The translations under genes and the position numbers were made by a program. A model generated the notes under the pieces. It searched no databases. It worked only from the letters and a program-made list of their open reading frames with translations, and was not told where the DNA came from. A stretch of DNA of 64,000 nt from Arthrobacter sp. B2a2-09 (lineage in GTDB: Bacteria; Actinomycetota; Actinomycetes; Actinomycetales; Micrococcaceae), in NCBI RefSeq assembly GCF_027587375.1, contig NZ_JAMXIC010000001.1, positions 186,001 through 250,000 of the forward strand. The letters are read 5' to 3'. Positions 41,701 to 52,987 of this stretch are shown in pieces. Numbering within the stretch: the stretch's first letter is position 1; each line of letters begins with the position of its first letter.

Positions 41701-43610
41701 TGGCCGGCATCGGAGACATGAGCGGCGACGTCTTCGGAAACGCGATGCTGCTCTCGCCGCACATCCGGCTGGTGGCGGCATTCGACCATCGGGACATTTT
41801 TCTTGATCCGGACCCCGACGCGGCCTCGTCGTTCGAAGAACGCAAGCGTCTCTTTGCTCTTTCCCGTTCGTCCTGGGCCGACTACGATCGTTCGTTGATC
41901 AGCCAAGGCGGGGGTGTCCACTCCCGCCGGGCCAAAGCCATCGAGATCACCGAGCAGGTCCGGACGTGCCTCGGCCTGGAGCCGGGGACGGTCTCGCTGA
42001 CTCCCCACGCACTGATGCAGGCCATTCTCCGGGCGCCCGTGGACCTGCTCTACAACGGTGGCATCGGCACCTACATCAAAGCCGCCACGGAAAGCCATAC
42101 GGATGTCGGGGACAAAGCCAACGACGCCATCAGGGTCAATGGCAAGGAGTTGAGGGCCCGGATCGTGGCGGAGGGCGGGAACCTGGGCGTCACGCAGCGC
42201 GGCCGGATAGAGGCGGCCCTGAACGGCGTCCTCCTCAACACCGATGCGATAGACAATTCGGCCGGCGTGGACTGCTCGGACCACGAGGTCAACATCAAGA
42301 TCTTCGTTGACCGGATGATAGCGGCACGGAAGATGCGGTCCCCGGAACGTGCGGGCTTCCTGCATTCCCTGACCGACGAGGTAAGCCGCTTGGTCCTGGC
42401 AAACAACATGGACCAGAACGTCCTTCTTTTCAACGACCGGCACTTGGCGCTGGAGTTGAGTCCTGGGTTTGAGCGGATCATGGACTGGCTGGAGAGCGCC
42501 GCGGAATTGGACCGCGGCTTGGAGGGGCTGCCGAGCACGGAACAGCTCCAGGACAGGCTTCGCTCAGGCACCGGACTGACCTCGCCGGAACTGTCGGTGC
42601 TTGCCGCCTACGCGAAGATCGAACTGGCCAGGGAACTCACTGCCAGCGACCTCGCCGACGATCCCTGGTTCAAGCGGGTTCTCCGTAGCTACTTTCCTCG
42701 CGAGCTGTCCGAGCGCTTTGATACTGAGATGGACTCCCACCCCCTGCGCCGGCAGATCATCTGCACGGTGGTGGCCAACGACATGATCAACCTCGGAGGG
42801 ATCACTTTCGCCTTCCGCGCCATCGAGGAAACCACGGCCACCGCGGCGGCCGTGGCCAGGGCCTTCGTGGTTGTCCGCGAGGCTTATGAGCTGCAGCGGT
42901 TCGCAGACAGGGTCGCCAGCCTGCCTCCCGGGTTTCCCAGCGAACACGCCTCCGCGGTGGCCCTTCCACTGCGCAGGCTCCTCGACCGGGCAGCCCGGTG
43001 GTACGTGACACACGACCATCGGGACCAACCCATCGCCGAAGCCCTGAAGAGGATCGGGCCGACCTTGAACCTGCTGCGGACTCGGACCACGGAATTTCTG
43101 CGCGGCTCGGACCTTGACCGCGCCGAGCAACGGTTGGCGCATTGGAACGACGTCGGGATGCCGGGTGATCTGGGGCGGCGCGCCTCCGATTTGCTGGAGA
43201 GCTTCTCCCTCCTGGACATCTCGCTAGTGGCGGAGCAAGTGGATGAACCCCTCACCACCATCGCCGACATGTACCACACGGTCATTCATTGGATCGGCGT
43301 GGGAACGCTGTTGCTCCGGATCACTGACCTGCCGCGGCAAAGCCGGTGGGAAGCCCTGGCTCGTGCAGCCCTGCGTGACGACGCCTATTCCGCCGTCGTC
43401 GACATCACCATTTCCGTCATGCGGACGACCCGGGCGAGCGGGGCCTCCGGCGCCTCTGCCGTGGACCGCATTGTTGAGTGGGAGAGCGGACGCAAGGAGC
43501 AACTGGGAAGGATCAAGGACACTTTCGTGGAGGTCACCAAACCCGGGCAGGTAGACCTCGCGTCGATCTCGGTGGCCCTGAAACTCCTGCGAACGCTCGC
43601 GAAGCGTTAG
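38772..43610 (+). CDS. gdh: NAD-specific glutamate dehydrogenase, large (GDH2/L_180) type
   Basis: A 1612-residue enzyme, the normal size of the L_180 class. The N-terminal third has ACT-like regulatory parts; the catalytic domain includes GALARGGLRWSDRSEDFRTE, VKNSVIVPTGAKGGF (catalytic Lys) and VAGIGDMSGDVFGNAML (nucleotide-binding GxGxxxG), and RIVAEGGNLGVTQRGRI near the C-terminal part. It converts glutamate to 2-oxoglutarate and ammonium with NAD. GGAGG nine bases before ATG 38772 sets the start. Single gene, divergent from corA. Confidence 0.95.
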   Translation: MTRKSVPAERAKSVVSLDPSGTFLAEYFAQVPPEDLRSYSPETLRARAEHHLKVASSRAPGQAVVGILTELDASVVAVVTEDIPYLVHSVTAELTRDDTSIRLLVHPSFRVIRDPVSHELLEVCLGTSAEGALAGTAPEAEGTEVWIAAEVGRLADAAAVRELTENLQRVLDDVRVAADDAAAIRGKVAEAAASVDGFQRAVVPPPEQLSELLLWLDDGNFLFLGYAEYERTTAGGQEMLSERQGSALGLLRRSQGDAVGRPGPGVPGIRESPVLTFATSEVRSTILRRSYLDEVRLKMFDEAGRATGERRFLGLFTPGAAHQSVRRIPFIREKVQTVNERLGFAPRSHQARDLMAILETFPRDELFHIEADDLARLAGEILRVEVLQRIRVFLRADSFERFVSALVFFPRRRYSTAVRLLMEEELRREFKAESIDFEVRLTESPMARVFFRIHVGAAPDAPVASAAVVDPSQLEQRLIAATRSWSDGLDDAIRDRFPTAQAARLTGLWSEAFPPSYRAVYDVEAAIGDIINFETFDLDGVGGRPYGDPLLTVYVRKGVSSTLAEDARIRLYLTRPRSLTQILPFLHNLGLEVLDQRPFELRRGTGQDVFLYDLGVKYPPGVDPEETSELLAEAFTAAMRGDIESDRIDALVIRERVAWRQAAILRSYAKYLQQLGTTNSYGFIADTLISNVRATHALLALFQAKFDPGLDESDRVRDTAVAKEELLAAIDEIPVLDADRLLRTFMNLVEATTRTNYFLDKAHLSFKLNPAAIANAPFPRPKYEIWVYSPRVEGVHLRFGALARGGLRWSDRSEDFRTEVLGLVKAQNVKNSVIVPTGAKGGFYPKRLPDPVMDREAWLAAGLECYRTFIKGMLDLTDNLLTSERGESVVTPDRVVRHDGDDYYLVVAADKGTASFSDAANSVAQEYGFWLGDAFASGGSVGYDHKQMGITARGAWESAKHHFSALGMDSQSEDFTVAGIGDMSGDVFGNAMLLSPHIRLVAAFDHRDIFLDPDPDAASSFEERKRLFALSRSSWADYDRSLISQGGGVHSRRAKAIEITEQVRTCLGLEPGTVSLTPHALMQAILRAPVDLLYNGGIGTYIKAATESHTDVGDKANDAIRVNGKELRARIVAEGGNLGVTQRGRIEAALNGVLLNTDAIDNSAGVDCSDHEVNIKIFVDRMIAARKMRSPERAGFLHSLTDEVSRLVLANNMDQNVLLFNDRHLALELSPGFERIMDWLESAAELDRGLEGLPSTEQLQDRLRSGTGLTSPELSVLAAYAKIELARELTASDLADDPWFKRVLRSYFPRELSERFDTEMDSHPLRRQIICTVVANDMINLGGITFAFRAIEETTATAAAVARAFVVVREAYELQRFADRVASLPPGFPSEHASAVALPLRRLLDRAARWYVTHDHRDQPIAEALKRIGPTLNLLRTRTTEFLRGSDLDRAEQRLAHWNDVGMPGDLGRRASDLLESFSLLDISLVAEQVDEPLTTIADMYHTVIHWIGVGTLLLRITDLPRQSRWEALARAALRDDAYSAVVDITISVMRTTRASGASGASAVDRIVEWESGRKEQLGRIKDTFVEVTKPGQVDLASISVALKLLRTLAKR

Positions 43611-43625
43611 CGGCAGTCCCGCATC

Positions 43626-45218
43626 CTAACCCCTCGCGCGCAGCTCCCGCCGAAGGATCTTCCCCGACGCCGACTTGGGAATCACCTCGAGGAACTCGAC
43701 CGATCGCACGCGTTTGAACGGGGCCACCCTTCCGGCGACGAACTCCATGACCTCCCCATCCCCGAGCTCGGCACCCGCCTGCCGGACGACGAACGCCTTC
43801 GGCACCTCTTCGCCGTCGTCCGCGTGTATCCCGATGACCGCGGCGTCCGCGATACGGGGGTGGGTGAGCAGGAGCGCTTCGAGCTCGGCAGGCGCGATCT
43901 GGTAGCCCTTGTACTTGATCAGCTCCTTCAGCCGGTCGACGATCGTCACGACGCCGTCGGCAGTGACGGTCGCGATGTCGCCGGTGCGGAGGAAGCCATC
44001 CGGATCGATCGTTGCAGCGGTTGCGTCGGGCCGGTTCAGGTAGCCGAGCATGACCTGCGGGCCGCGGACGAGGAGCTGCCCGGGTGCGCTCGGTCCTTCG
44101 GCCGGGACTTCGATCTCTTCGTCCGTGGCGGGGTCGAGGAGCTTGCACTCCGTATTTGGCACGGTATAGCCCACCGAGTCGAGTGGGACGCGCTCGGCGC
44201 CGTCGCGCGGGATGGCATGGGATACGGGGCTCAGCTCGGTCATGCCGTAGCCCTGGAGCATCGTGCAGCCGAGCCGGTCCGCAACAGCGTGCCCCAGTTC
44301 GCCGTCGAGGGGCGCTGCTCCCGAAAGCACAGCGCGGACGGACGAGAGGTCGTATTGGTCCACCAGCGGATGCTTCGCGAGCGCGACGGCGATGGGCGGC
44401 GCGATGAAGAGGTAAGTACAGCGGTGGTCCTGTGTGATGCGGAGGAACTCGGCGAGGTCGAATTTCGGCATCGTGACGAGCCGGGCCCGCTCGCCGAGGG
44501 CGAGATTGAGCAGCACGGTCAGGCCGTAGATGTGGAAGAAGGGCAAGACGGCGAGCAGCACATCGTCGGGAGTGACGCGGAAGAAGGCACTGGACTGAGC
44601 GACGTTCGCCACGAGGTTGTACTGGCTCAACAGGACGCCCTTCGGAGCGCCGCTCGTGCCCGAGGAGTAGGGCACGACGGCGGCGGCGTGCGGATCGACG
44701 CTGAGCGTCGGCGCCGGAAGGCCGGCTTCGAGCACGTCCGCGAGCGAGGGATGCCCCGCTGACGCAGCGAGCTCGCCGCCGTCGAGCACCACGAGCCGGT
44801 CCGCCGGGATGCCGGCAGCCAGCGCCGCGGCCTGCGCCCGCTCAAGGAAGGGTGAGATGGTGAAGAGCCAGGAGGCGCCCGCGTCCGTGAGCTGGCTGCC
44901 GACTTCATCGGCGGTATACAGCGCGTTGACGGTGGTGACCGCGGCGCCCGCGCGGAGGATCCCGTGGAAGACGACGGCGAACGCCGGTACGTTGGGGCAG
45001 AAAAGCCCGACAGTGGTCCCGGGGCCGGCCTCGTGGCCCGCGAGCCAGCCTGCGGTGGCGTCGATTCGGCTGACGAGTTGCCGGTACGTCATTTCCGCGC
45101 CGGACGTTCCGTCCACGAGTGCAATCCGGTCAAGGTCCTCGACGCCCAGCCCACCGAATAGATACTCATAAATCGTGACTTCGGGGATCTCTACATCAGA
45201 GTATGGGCTGGTGAACAT
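43626..45218 (-). CDS. AMP-dependent acyl-CoA synthetase, 4-coumarate-CoA ligase-like
   Basis: A 530-residue adenylate-forming ligase. Motifs in order: P-loop-like YSSGTSGAPKGVLLS, LQGYGMTELSPVSH, GFLRTGDIAT, DRLKELIKYKGYQIAPAELEALL and the C-terminal catalytic Lys in PKSASGKILRREL. The arrangement and length fit plant 4CL-like enzymes that activate aromatic or medium-chain acids. The acid substrate cannot be read from the sequence. It converges with the glutamate dehydrogenase, 15 bp away. Confidence 0.88.
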   Translation of the reverse strand: MFTSPYSDVEIPEVTIYEYLFGGLGVEDLDRIALVDGTSGAEMTYRQLVSRIDATAGWLAGHEAGPGTTVGLFCPNVPAFAVVFHGILRAGAAVTTVNALYTADEVGSQLTDAGASWLFTISPFLERAQAAALAAGIPADRLVVLDGGELAASAGHPSLADVLEAGLPAPTLSVDPHAAAVVPYSSGTSGAPKGVLLSQYNLVANVAQSSAFFRVTPDDVLLAVLPFFHIYGLTVLLNLALGERARLVTMPKFDLAEFLRITQDHRCTYLFIAPPIAVALAKHPLVDQYDLSSVRAVLSGAAPLDGELGHAVADRLGCTMLQGYGMTELSPVSHAIPRDGAERVPLDSVGYTVPNTECKLLDPATDEEIEVPAEGPSAPGQLLVRGPQVMLGYLNRPDATAATIDPDGFLRTGDIATVTADGVVTIVDRLKELIKYKGYQIAPAELEALLLTHPRIADAAVIGIHADDGEEVPKAFVVRQAGAELGDGEVMEFVAGRVAPFKRVRSVEFLEVIPKSASGKILRRELRARG

Positions 45219-45336
45219 TGCGGCTCCTTCGACGCACGACGGCGGGGAGTCGCCGTCGTGCGTCCATTACACCCGGCGGCGCGGGCCGGGACAAGGGCCG
45301 CCACCGAGTCCCCTCGATCCTGCCCGCTCTTAGGGT

Positions 45337-45708
45337 CTACGCCTCAACTAAATCTGTGCAGGACGCGTCCACGTAGGCCGGGGTGTGCCAGGGGCGGCCG
45401 GTTCGATCCCTTTGGGGGAGCGGATTATGGTGGCGGGTCGGGGCGGGAAGCTGCGGCATTGCGGAAGGACTGGTTTGCCGTGCAACGGGAACTGGAGGCG
45501 TGGGCGACGGACCGCGGAGTGGGACTTCCGGGCATAGATCGGTGATCAGGCCCATTCCCGCATATTCGCGAACGTCACTGATGCCGCACACCGCGGCGGG
45601 CTTGTCGGGAAAGGACCTGGAGACGGCTACCACTGTTCCGTCCGGCGCTTTGAGCCTGAATCTGAAGCTCGTGTCCTCGTCGATGAAAAGTTCAAACATC
45701 CCGGTCAT
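45337..45708 (-). CDS. DUF1508 (YegP-like) protein
   Basis: A 123-residue protein with one DUF1508 unit: MFELFIDEDTSFRFRLKAPDGTVVAVSRSFPDK…AAVCGISDVREYAGMGLITD. The C-terminal half is Pro/Arg/His-rich and probably disordered. Start at ATG 45708, with AGGAGG six bases upstream; the frame is open further up but lacks support. Function unknown in the family. Confidence 0.75.
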   Translation of the reverse strand: MTGMFELFIDEDTSFRFRLKAPDGTVVAVSRSFPDKPAAVCGISDVREYAGMGLITDLCPEVPLRGPSPTPPVPVARQTSPSAMPQLPAPTRHHNPLPQRDRTGRPWHTPAYVDASCTDLVEA

Positions 45709-45823
45709 GCGTATCCTCCTGAACAGCGGGCGGCTCGTGACGCCCGGTAGGTCTCGCCGGGTCCGGGGCGCGGCGTTGCGCCCCAGCTTTTTTGGTCCGG
45801 CAAATGGATCATCTGACTCACAG

Positions 45824-45841
45824 TGTGTGGTGCTCGCCACA
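45824..45841. terminator. Possible stem-loop downstream of HNH gene
   Basis: GTGTGG-TGCTCG-CCACAC forms a perfect six-base-pair stem in an AT-richer spacer between the HNH and DUF1508 genes. There is no U-tract, so assignment as terminator is tentative. Confidence 0.35.
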
Positions 45842-45906
45842 CGGTGTAGTTAACTAAAATACGGGGAAGAACCTTGGCTGGCTAGTGCACCAGGACGGGA
45901 GTATGG

Positions 45907-46770
45907 TCACCGCTGCTCGAGGATCCGGTGTGCGGCGTCTTGGGCGGCCAATGCCGTGTCGTCCACAATCTGGCCGGGCAAGTGTCCCGCGGCGGCCATG
46001 GCCCGCCGCAACTCCGCCACGGTGCGAGGGGTGCCTGCGCCCCGGTGTGCCATGGCATGGCAGTTGGCGCATAGGGGCACGAGGTCCGCTATGGGATCCA
46101 GCCGATAGCCGCTGCCAAGCTGTGAAACAGGAACCACGTGGTGGACGTGGATGAAGTCTTTGCCCATATCCCCGTAGCTTACTTCGAACGAGAAAGTGCA
46201 CACGGCACAAGACGTTCCGTGGAAGGCCAGGCAGATCCGGCGGGCGTCAGGGTTTCGCTCGTAGCGGTTCGTTTCAATCCGGCTGACGGCTTCTTCCGGG
46301 TACGTTCCTGGAACGGTCTGGTATGGCTCGGAGGCGACTGGTCCGTGCTCGCGCCATACGCGTTGGAGGCCCGGTTCGGATTCTGAAGGGATGAGCCGTC
46401 CGGAACCGCGGAAGGTGTTCCAAGCCACGTCCGGCACTTCGCTGGAGAGGACACTCGACGGTATCTGGCCGCCGAGGGGGAGCAAGGCATCGAAGGCCAC
46501 GCTTATATACCGCGCGGTAGTGTTCGGCTCGGAGCGTTGTGGCACCTCGTAGGTTTCGGACATGACGACGCCGTGTCCAATGAGCCCGCGTCCGTGTTGG
46601 CCCCGGCCTTGCAGGAGAAGCCATGCGTGGTTGCCGGCTTGGATCTTCCGGTGTCTCCCGACGTCCCATCGGTCCAGGAATAGACCTGTTTCGGCGACCT
46701 GCTCCATCACAGCCTCATAGTTCCAGCCGTTCCAGAGCCCTGGATTCCATCCCAGAATGATGGCTGCCAT
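45907..46770 (-). CDS. HNH endonuclease with N-terminal EVE/PUA-like domain
   Basis: A 287-residue protein. The N-terminal region ([18 protein letters not shown]…[24 protein letters not shown]) has the Trp-rich pattern of EVE/PUA-like modified-base binding domains. The C-terminal HNH domain has a CxxC pair (CAVC), [14 protein letters not shown], and [15 protein letters not shown], together giving the HNH active site and a structural zinc. Such fusions occur among modification-dependent (McrA-like, type IV) restriction enzymes, so defence against modified phage DNA is plausible. No methyltransferase is adjacent. Confidence 0.8.
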   Translation of the reverse strand: MAAIILGWNPGLWNGWNYEAVMEQVAETGLFLDRWDVGRHRKIQAGNHAWLLLQGRGQHGRGLIGHGVVMSETYEVPQRSEPNTTARYISVAFDALLPLGGQIPSSVLSSEVPDVAWNTFRGSGRLIPSESEPGLQRVWREHGPVASEPYQTVPGTYPEEAVSRIETNRYERNPDARRICLAFHGTSCAVCTFSFEVSYGDMGKDFIHVHHVVPVSQLGSGYRLDPIADLVPLCANCHAMAHRGAGTPRTVAELRRAMAAAGHLPGQIVDDTALAAQDAAHRILEQR

Positions 46771-46798
46771 GGCTACTCCTCCTTACGTGCCTGTTCAG

Positions 46799-47263
46799 CT
46801 ATGCGAGTCGGGTCCGGACGATTTCGCTGACGGCCTTGCCGTCGAAGCGGCCAGCGACCTTTGCTGTGACGGGCTTCATCACGGCGCCCATCTGCCTGAT
46901 CGTGAGTTCCTGGCCACTGGCCTTCAGCGCAGCGATTGCCTCGTCGACGATGTCCTCGACTTCGGCGGGGGTCAACATTTTGGGCAGGTACGCCTCGATG
47001 ACTTCTGCTTCGGCGATTTCCGCCCCAGCGCGCTCGGCCTCGCCGGCCTCCGTGTAGATGCGGGCCGTGTCCCGGCGCTTGGCGGCTTCCTTCTGCAGCA
47101 GGGCCGTCACCTGGGTGTCGTCCAGCTCGATGGGTGTCTTGCCGGACTTCTCCCGCGTCTCGATTTCGCCCAGGACGTTGCGGACGGTCGTGAGCGCGGT
47201 CTTGTTTCGGTCCTTCATGTGAACCACGACGTCGGCATGCAGGCGTTGCTTCAGGGTGCTCAT
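46799..47263 (-). CDS. GatB/YqeY domain protein
   Basis: A 154-residue YqeY-type protein: [35 protein letters not shown]…, [39 protein letters not shown] and [26 protein letters not shown]. It resembles the tRNA-binding tail of GatB, but its role is unknown. ATG 47263 follows GGAGAGGG; earlier codons do not fit the family. It is divergent from clpC with 174 bp between. Confidence 0.88.
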   Translation of the reverse strand: MSTLKQRLHADVVVHMKDRNKTALTTVRNVLGEIETREKSGKTPIELDDTQVTALLQKEAAKRRDTARIYTEAGEAERAGAEIAEAEVIEAYLPKMLTPAEVEDIVDEAIAALKASGQELTIRQMGAVMKPVTAKVAGRFDGKAVSEIVRTRLA

Positions 47264-47437
47264 TGTGTTTCCCTCTCCTTGGTGGTTGATTTCATTCTTC
47301 ACGGTCTGGCCCATCTGTGCAGAAGAGCCATGCAGCCTGCCCGTCCGCTATCCAAAATTCTGCCTCCGGCGAATCCCCCCCAAGAAGGCCCGCAGCGACG
47401 TAGCATCAAGGTAAGCGGCTGCCAGGAGTGTGGCGAA

Positions 47438-49933
<2,496 letters not shown>

Positions 49934-49976
49934 TGCGAGTTAGCAGACGCCCCGTCCGGCCGCCGTCGGGCCCGGT

Positions 49977-50852
49977 TTAGGCAAGCTTGTGTCCGAGGCC
50001 GGTGAGCAGGCGTGCCACGGCATCCTCGGCGGATGGCGGTGGGCCGAATACTTCGCGTTGTCGTGAGGTATCGGCGACATAGCGGCCGGTTTGGAACCAG
50101 TCCATCATCGCCCCCAGGTCCTTCGCCATCGGGTTGATTGGGTTGACCGGGTTGACTACGAGCTGCACCTGTCGGCCGAGCATTTGGGCGGAGATATCAG
50201 CGATGTCCTGCATGGTTACCGGCCGATCCCAGCCGATGTCGATACGCTGCCCATCGACTCCGCTCGCGTCGACTGCTGCCGCAAGGTACCCGGCGAGGTC
50301 ACGGGTAAGTACGAATGTCAGGGGAACGCTCGATGACCCGAACCATGTGATCCGCCCCTCGCTGAAGGGGTCGCCGAAGCGAGTGATCTGGTCAAGGAAA
50401 GCGCCCGGACGCAGCGCTACGAACGGGACCCCGCGTTCTTCCAGGCGATCCTCAGTCAGTTTCTTGTGCCAGAAGTGCGGAAGGTCCGGTGTTTGATCGC
50501 AGGTGAGGATGCTTGTCAGGACGAATCTGCGAATGCCGGCGCGGCTGGCGGCATCGACGAGGTTGATGTTGCCCACCGTGTCGATGACGGTGCTGTCGCC
50601 TTCCCGGTGATGGGTGTATCCCGCCGCTGAGGTGATCACGGCGTCGACGCCTTCCATGGCGCGCGCGAGCGATTCCGGATCCATCATGTCGCCACGTGCG
50701 ATCGTGGCCCCGGCTTCTTCAAGGCGGCTCGCATCCGAACCGGGCCGCACCAAGGCGCGGACTTGCTTTCCTCCCGTTAGCAGCCTGGAAACCACCTGGC
50801 TGCCCAGCATCCCGGTGCCGCCGACCACAAGCACCGGTCCAGAGTCCGTCAT
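49977..50852 (-). CDS. NmrA/NAD(P)-binding atypical SDR family protein
   Basis: A 291-residue protein with the N-terminal dinucleotide motif VLVVGGTGMLGSQVV, RALVRPGSD and GVDAVITSAAGYT, then a C-terminal substrate region (DRPVTMQDIADISAQMLGRQVQ). It resembles QOR2/NmrA-type reductases or redox sensors and has no catalytic Tyr-Lys pair. Its start lies 10 bp after the sugar ABC fusion gene on the same strand, so it may be the third gene of that operon, an unusual partner for a sugar importer. Confidence 0.8.
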   Translation of the reverse strand: MTDSGPVLVVGGTGMLGSQVVSRLLTGGKQVRALVRPGSDASRLEEAGATIARGDMMDPESLARAMEGVDAVITSAAGYTHHREGDSTVIDTVGNINLVDAASRAGIRRFVLTSILTCDQTPDLPHFWHKKLTEDRLEERGVPFVALRPGAFLDQITRFGDPFSEGRITWFGSSSVPLTFVLTRDLAGYLAAAVDASGVDGQRIDIGWDRPVTMQDIADISAQMLGRQVQLVVNPVNPINPMAKDLGAMMDWFQTGRYVADTSRQREVFGPPPSAEDAVARLLTGLGHKLA

Positions 50853-50862
50853 CGTTGCCTCC

Positions 50863-52980
50863 TTAAATCCGGGAGCGGCCGCGGCGCGCGACCGCGTCGA
50901 TCGTCACGGCCGCGACGAGAACCAGAGCCGTGACGACGTACTTGGCCGGTGCGCTGTAACCCTGCAGGCCCATGCCGTTATCGATCGTCGCAATCACCAG
51001 CCCACCGAGGACCCCGTGCAGCACCTTGCCCCGCCCGCCGAAGAGGCTTGTCCCGCCGATTACCGCGGCCGCCACGGCGTAAAGCACCAGCGTGCCGCCG
51101 TCGTACGACGTCGAGACGGAACGGAGCCGCGACGCGTACACAATTCCGCCGATTCCTGCGGTGAAGGAAGCGAGCATGAAGGCGAGCGTGCGAACGCGCG
51201 CAAGGTTCACGCCTCCCCGCCGTGCGGCCTCGGCGTTGCCGCCAATAGCGTAGACGTAGCGGCCGAACCGCGTACGCCCGAGCAGCAGTGTCCAGGCCGC
51301 AAGGACTCCCAGCACCACGAGAAGCACCCACGGCACGCCGCTGATTTCGACCAGGGTGCCCCGGTCGGTATTGCAGAGCCAAACGATGGCCACACCCGCG
51401 GCGAGCACTGCCGCGATCTTCAGGGCGCTCACGCTGGCGGGCGGCGCGACGAGTCCGGTGTTCCGCCGGCGGGCGTCCCGCAGCCACGTCCACGTGCTGA
51501 ACGCTCCGACGACGACGAGCATGAGGATCCAGCTGGTGACCGGGCTGAGGTTGCCGCTCGCGATGTTGTTGATGACGGTGTCGTTGATGGGCACCACGCC
51601 GCCGCTGCCGAGGATGATGAGCATCACGCCAAGCCAGCCAAGCTGGCCGCCAAGCGTCACCACGAACGACGGCAGCCCGAGGCGGGTGATGATAGTGCCG
51701 TGCAGTAACCCGATCCCGGCGCAGCTAAGCAAGCCGACGGCGATCGCTGCCCACCACGGCCAGCCGGTGGACTCCTGGACGAGTTCGGCCATGATGACGC
51801 CGCCCACACCACCGACGTACCCGATTGACAGGTCTATTTCGCCGAGCAGGAGCACGAAGACCTGGCCCATCGCCAGCAGCATGAACACCGAACCCTGGAT
51901 GAGCAGGTTCACCATGTTGCCGGGAGTCAGGAAGTTCGGGTTCAGCGATTGGAACAGGACAGAGATCAGCAACAGGCCCGCGAGGACCGGCAGCACTCCG
52001 CTCTCGCCGCCCCGAACCCGCGCCAGCGCGGCACGGAAGTATCCGGGCAGCGACGTCGCGGTGATGTCGGGGTTCAATGCCAGTGCGGCCTTCCGCTTTG
52101 CGGCCGCGGTGGTCGGCTCGTCCTGGAGGGCAGCTGCTGCGGACGGGAGCGGCCCCTTGGCAGAAGTGAGCTGGCGTTTCGGCGGCGGGGACGGCGCGAG
52201 TTCCGGCCGTGCCCGATCGGAGAACCCCGTGGTCATCAGGTCGACCACGATCTGCCGGTCCATTTCCGTGACGGGCCGGATGGCCACAAGCTGCCCGAGC
52301 CTGAGCACGGCGATGCGGTCTGCGACCTCGAACACGTCGTTCATATTGTGTGAGACGACGATCACGGCGACGCCACGGTCGGCGAGCTGGCGGATCAGGT
52401 GAAGGACAACCTCCGTCTGGGCGACGCCGAGGGCCGCGGTGGGCTCGTCCATGATGACGAGCTTCGAGTTCCACAGCACCGACTTCGCGATCGCCACGGA
52501 CTGGCGTTGCCCGCCGGACAGTGACGCGACGGGCTGCCGGATCGACCGTACGGTAGTCACGGCCAGGCTCGCGAGCGTCTCCCGCGCCGCGATCTCCATG
52601 CTCTCTTCATCAAGGAGACGATGGCGAAGGCGTTCGCGGCCCAGGAACAGGTTCTGCACGATGTCGAGGTTGTCGCACAGGGCCAGGTCCTGATACACGG
52701 TCTCGATGCCGAGCGCTGCGGCCTCGTGCGGCGAGTTGAACCGGACGGGCTGGTTTTCCCAAAACAGCTGCCCGTCGTCGGGGGCGTGAATGCCGGCGAC
52801 GCATTTGATCAATACCGATTTGCCCGCGCCGTTGTCGCCGGCAAGCGCGGTCACCTTGCCGGTCGGCACCTCAAGGGTGATGTCGACCAGTGCCTGCACC
52901 GGCCCGAAATTCTTGTCGATGCCCACCAGCCGAAGCAGGGGCCCGACGGCGGCGGGGTCTGGCGTTACCAACTCACTCAT
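50863..52980 (-). CDS. Sugar ABC importer, fused ATP-binding and permease protein
   Basis: A 705-residue fusion. Residues about 14-250 form one ABC domain (Walker A GDNGAGKSVLIK, signature LSGGQRQSVAIAKS, Walker B LVIMDEPTAAL). A Pro/Ala/Lys linker (255-310) follows, then a permease of about ten membrane segments of the XylH/RbsC family (GEIDLSIGYVGGVGGVIMAEL, GNAEAARRGGVNLARVRTL). In normal CUT2 systems the ATPase is a tandem double domain and the permease is separate; here a single ABC domain is joined to the permease. The substrate-binding gene is seven bp upstream. Confidence 0.88.
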   Translation of the reverse strand: MSELVTPDPAAVGPLLRLVGIDKNFGPVQALVDITLEVPTGKVTALAGDNGAGKSVLIKCVAGIHAPDDGQLFWENQPVRFNSPHEAAALGIETVYQDLALCDNLDIVQNLFLGRERLRHRLLDEESMEIAARETLASLAVTTVRSIRQPVASLSGGQRQSVAIAKSVLWNSKLVIMDEPTAALGVAQTEVVLHLIRQLADRGVAVIVVSHNMNDVFEVADRIAVLRLGQLVAIRPVTEMDRQIVVDLMTTGFSDRARPELAPSPPPKRQLTSAKGPLPSAAAALQDEPTTAAAKRKAALALNPDITATSLPGYFRAALARVRGGESGVLPVLAGLLLISVLFQSLNPNFLTPGNMVNLLIQGSVFMLLAMGQVFVLLLGEIDLSIGYVGGVGGVIMAELVQESTGWPWWAAIAVGLLSCAGIGLLHGTIITRLGLPSFVVTLGGQLGWLGVMLIILGSGGVVPINDTVINNIASGNLSPVTSWILMLVVVGAFSTWTWLRDARRRNTGLVAPPASVSALKIAAVLAAGVAIVWLCNTDRGTLVEISGVPWVLLVVLGVLAAWTLLLGRTRFGRYVYAIGGNAEAARRGGVNLARVRTLAFMLASFTAGIGGIVYASRLRSVSTSYDGGTLVLYAVAAAVIGGTSLFGGRGKVLHGVLGGLVIATIDNGMGLQGYSAPAKYVVTALVLVAAVTIDAVARRGRSRI

Positions 52981-52987
52981 TGTCGAA

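Noticed and set aside
46757..47437. A 227-residue N-terminal extension of ClpC
   Set aside because: The extension overlaps yqeY on the other strand; ClpC proteins start at MFERFT, and a ribosome binding site is present there.
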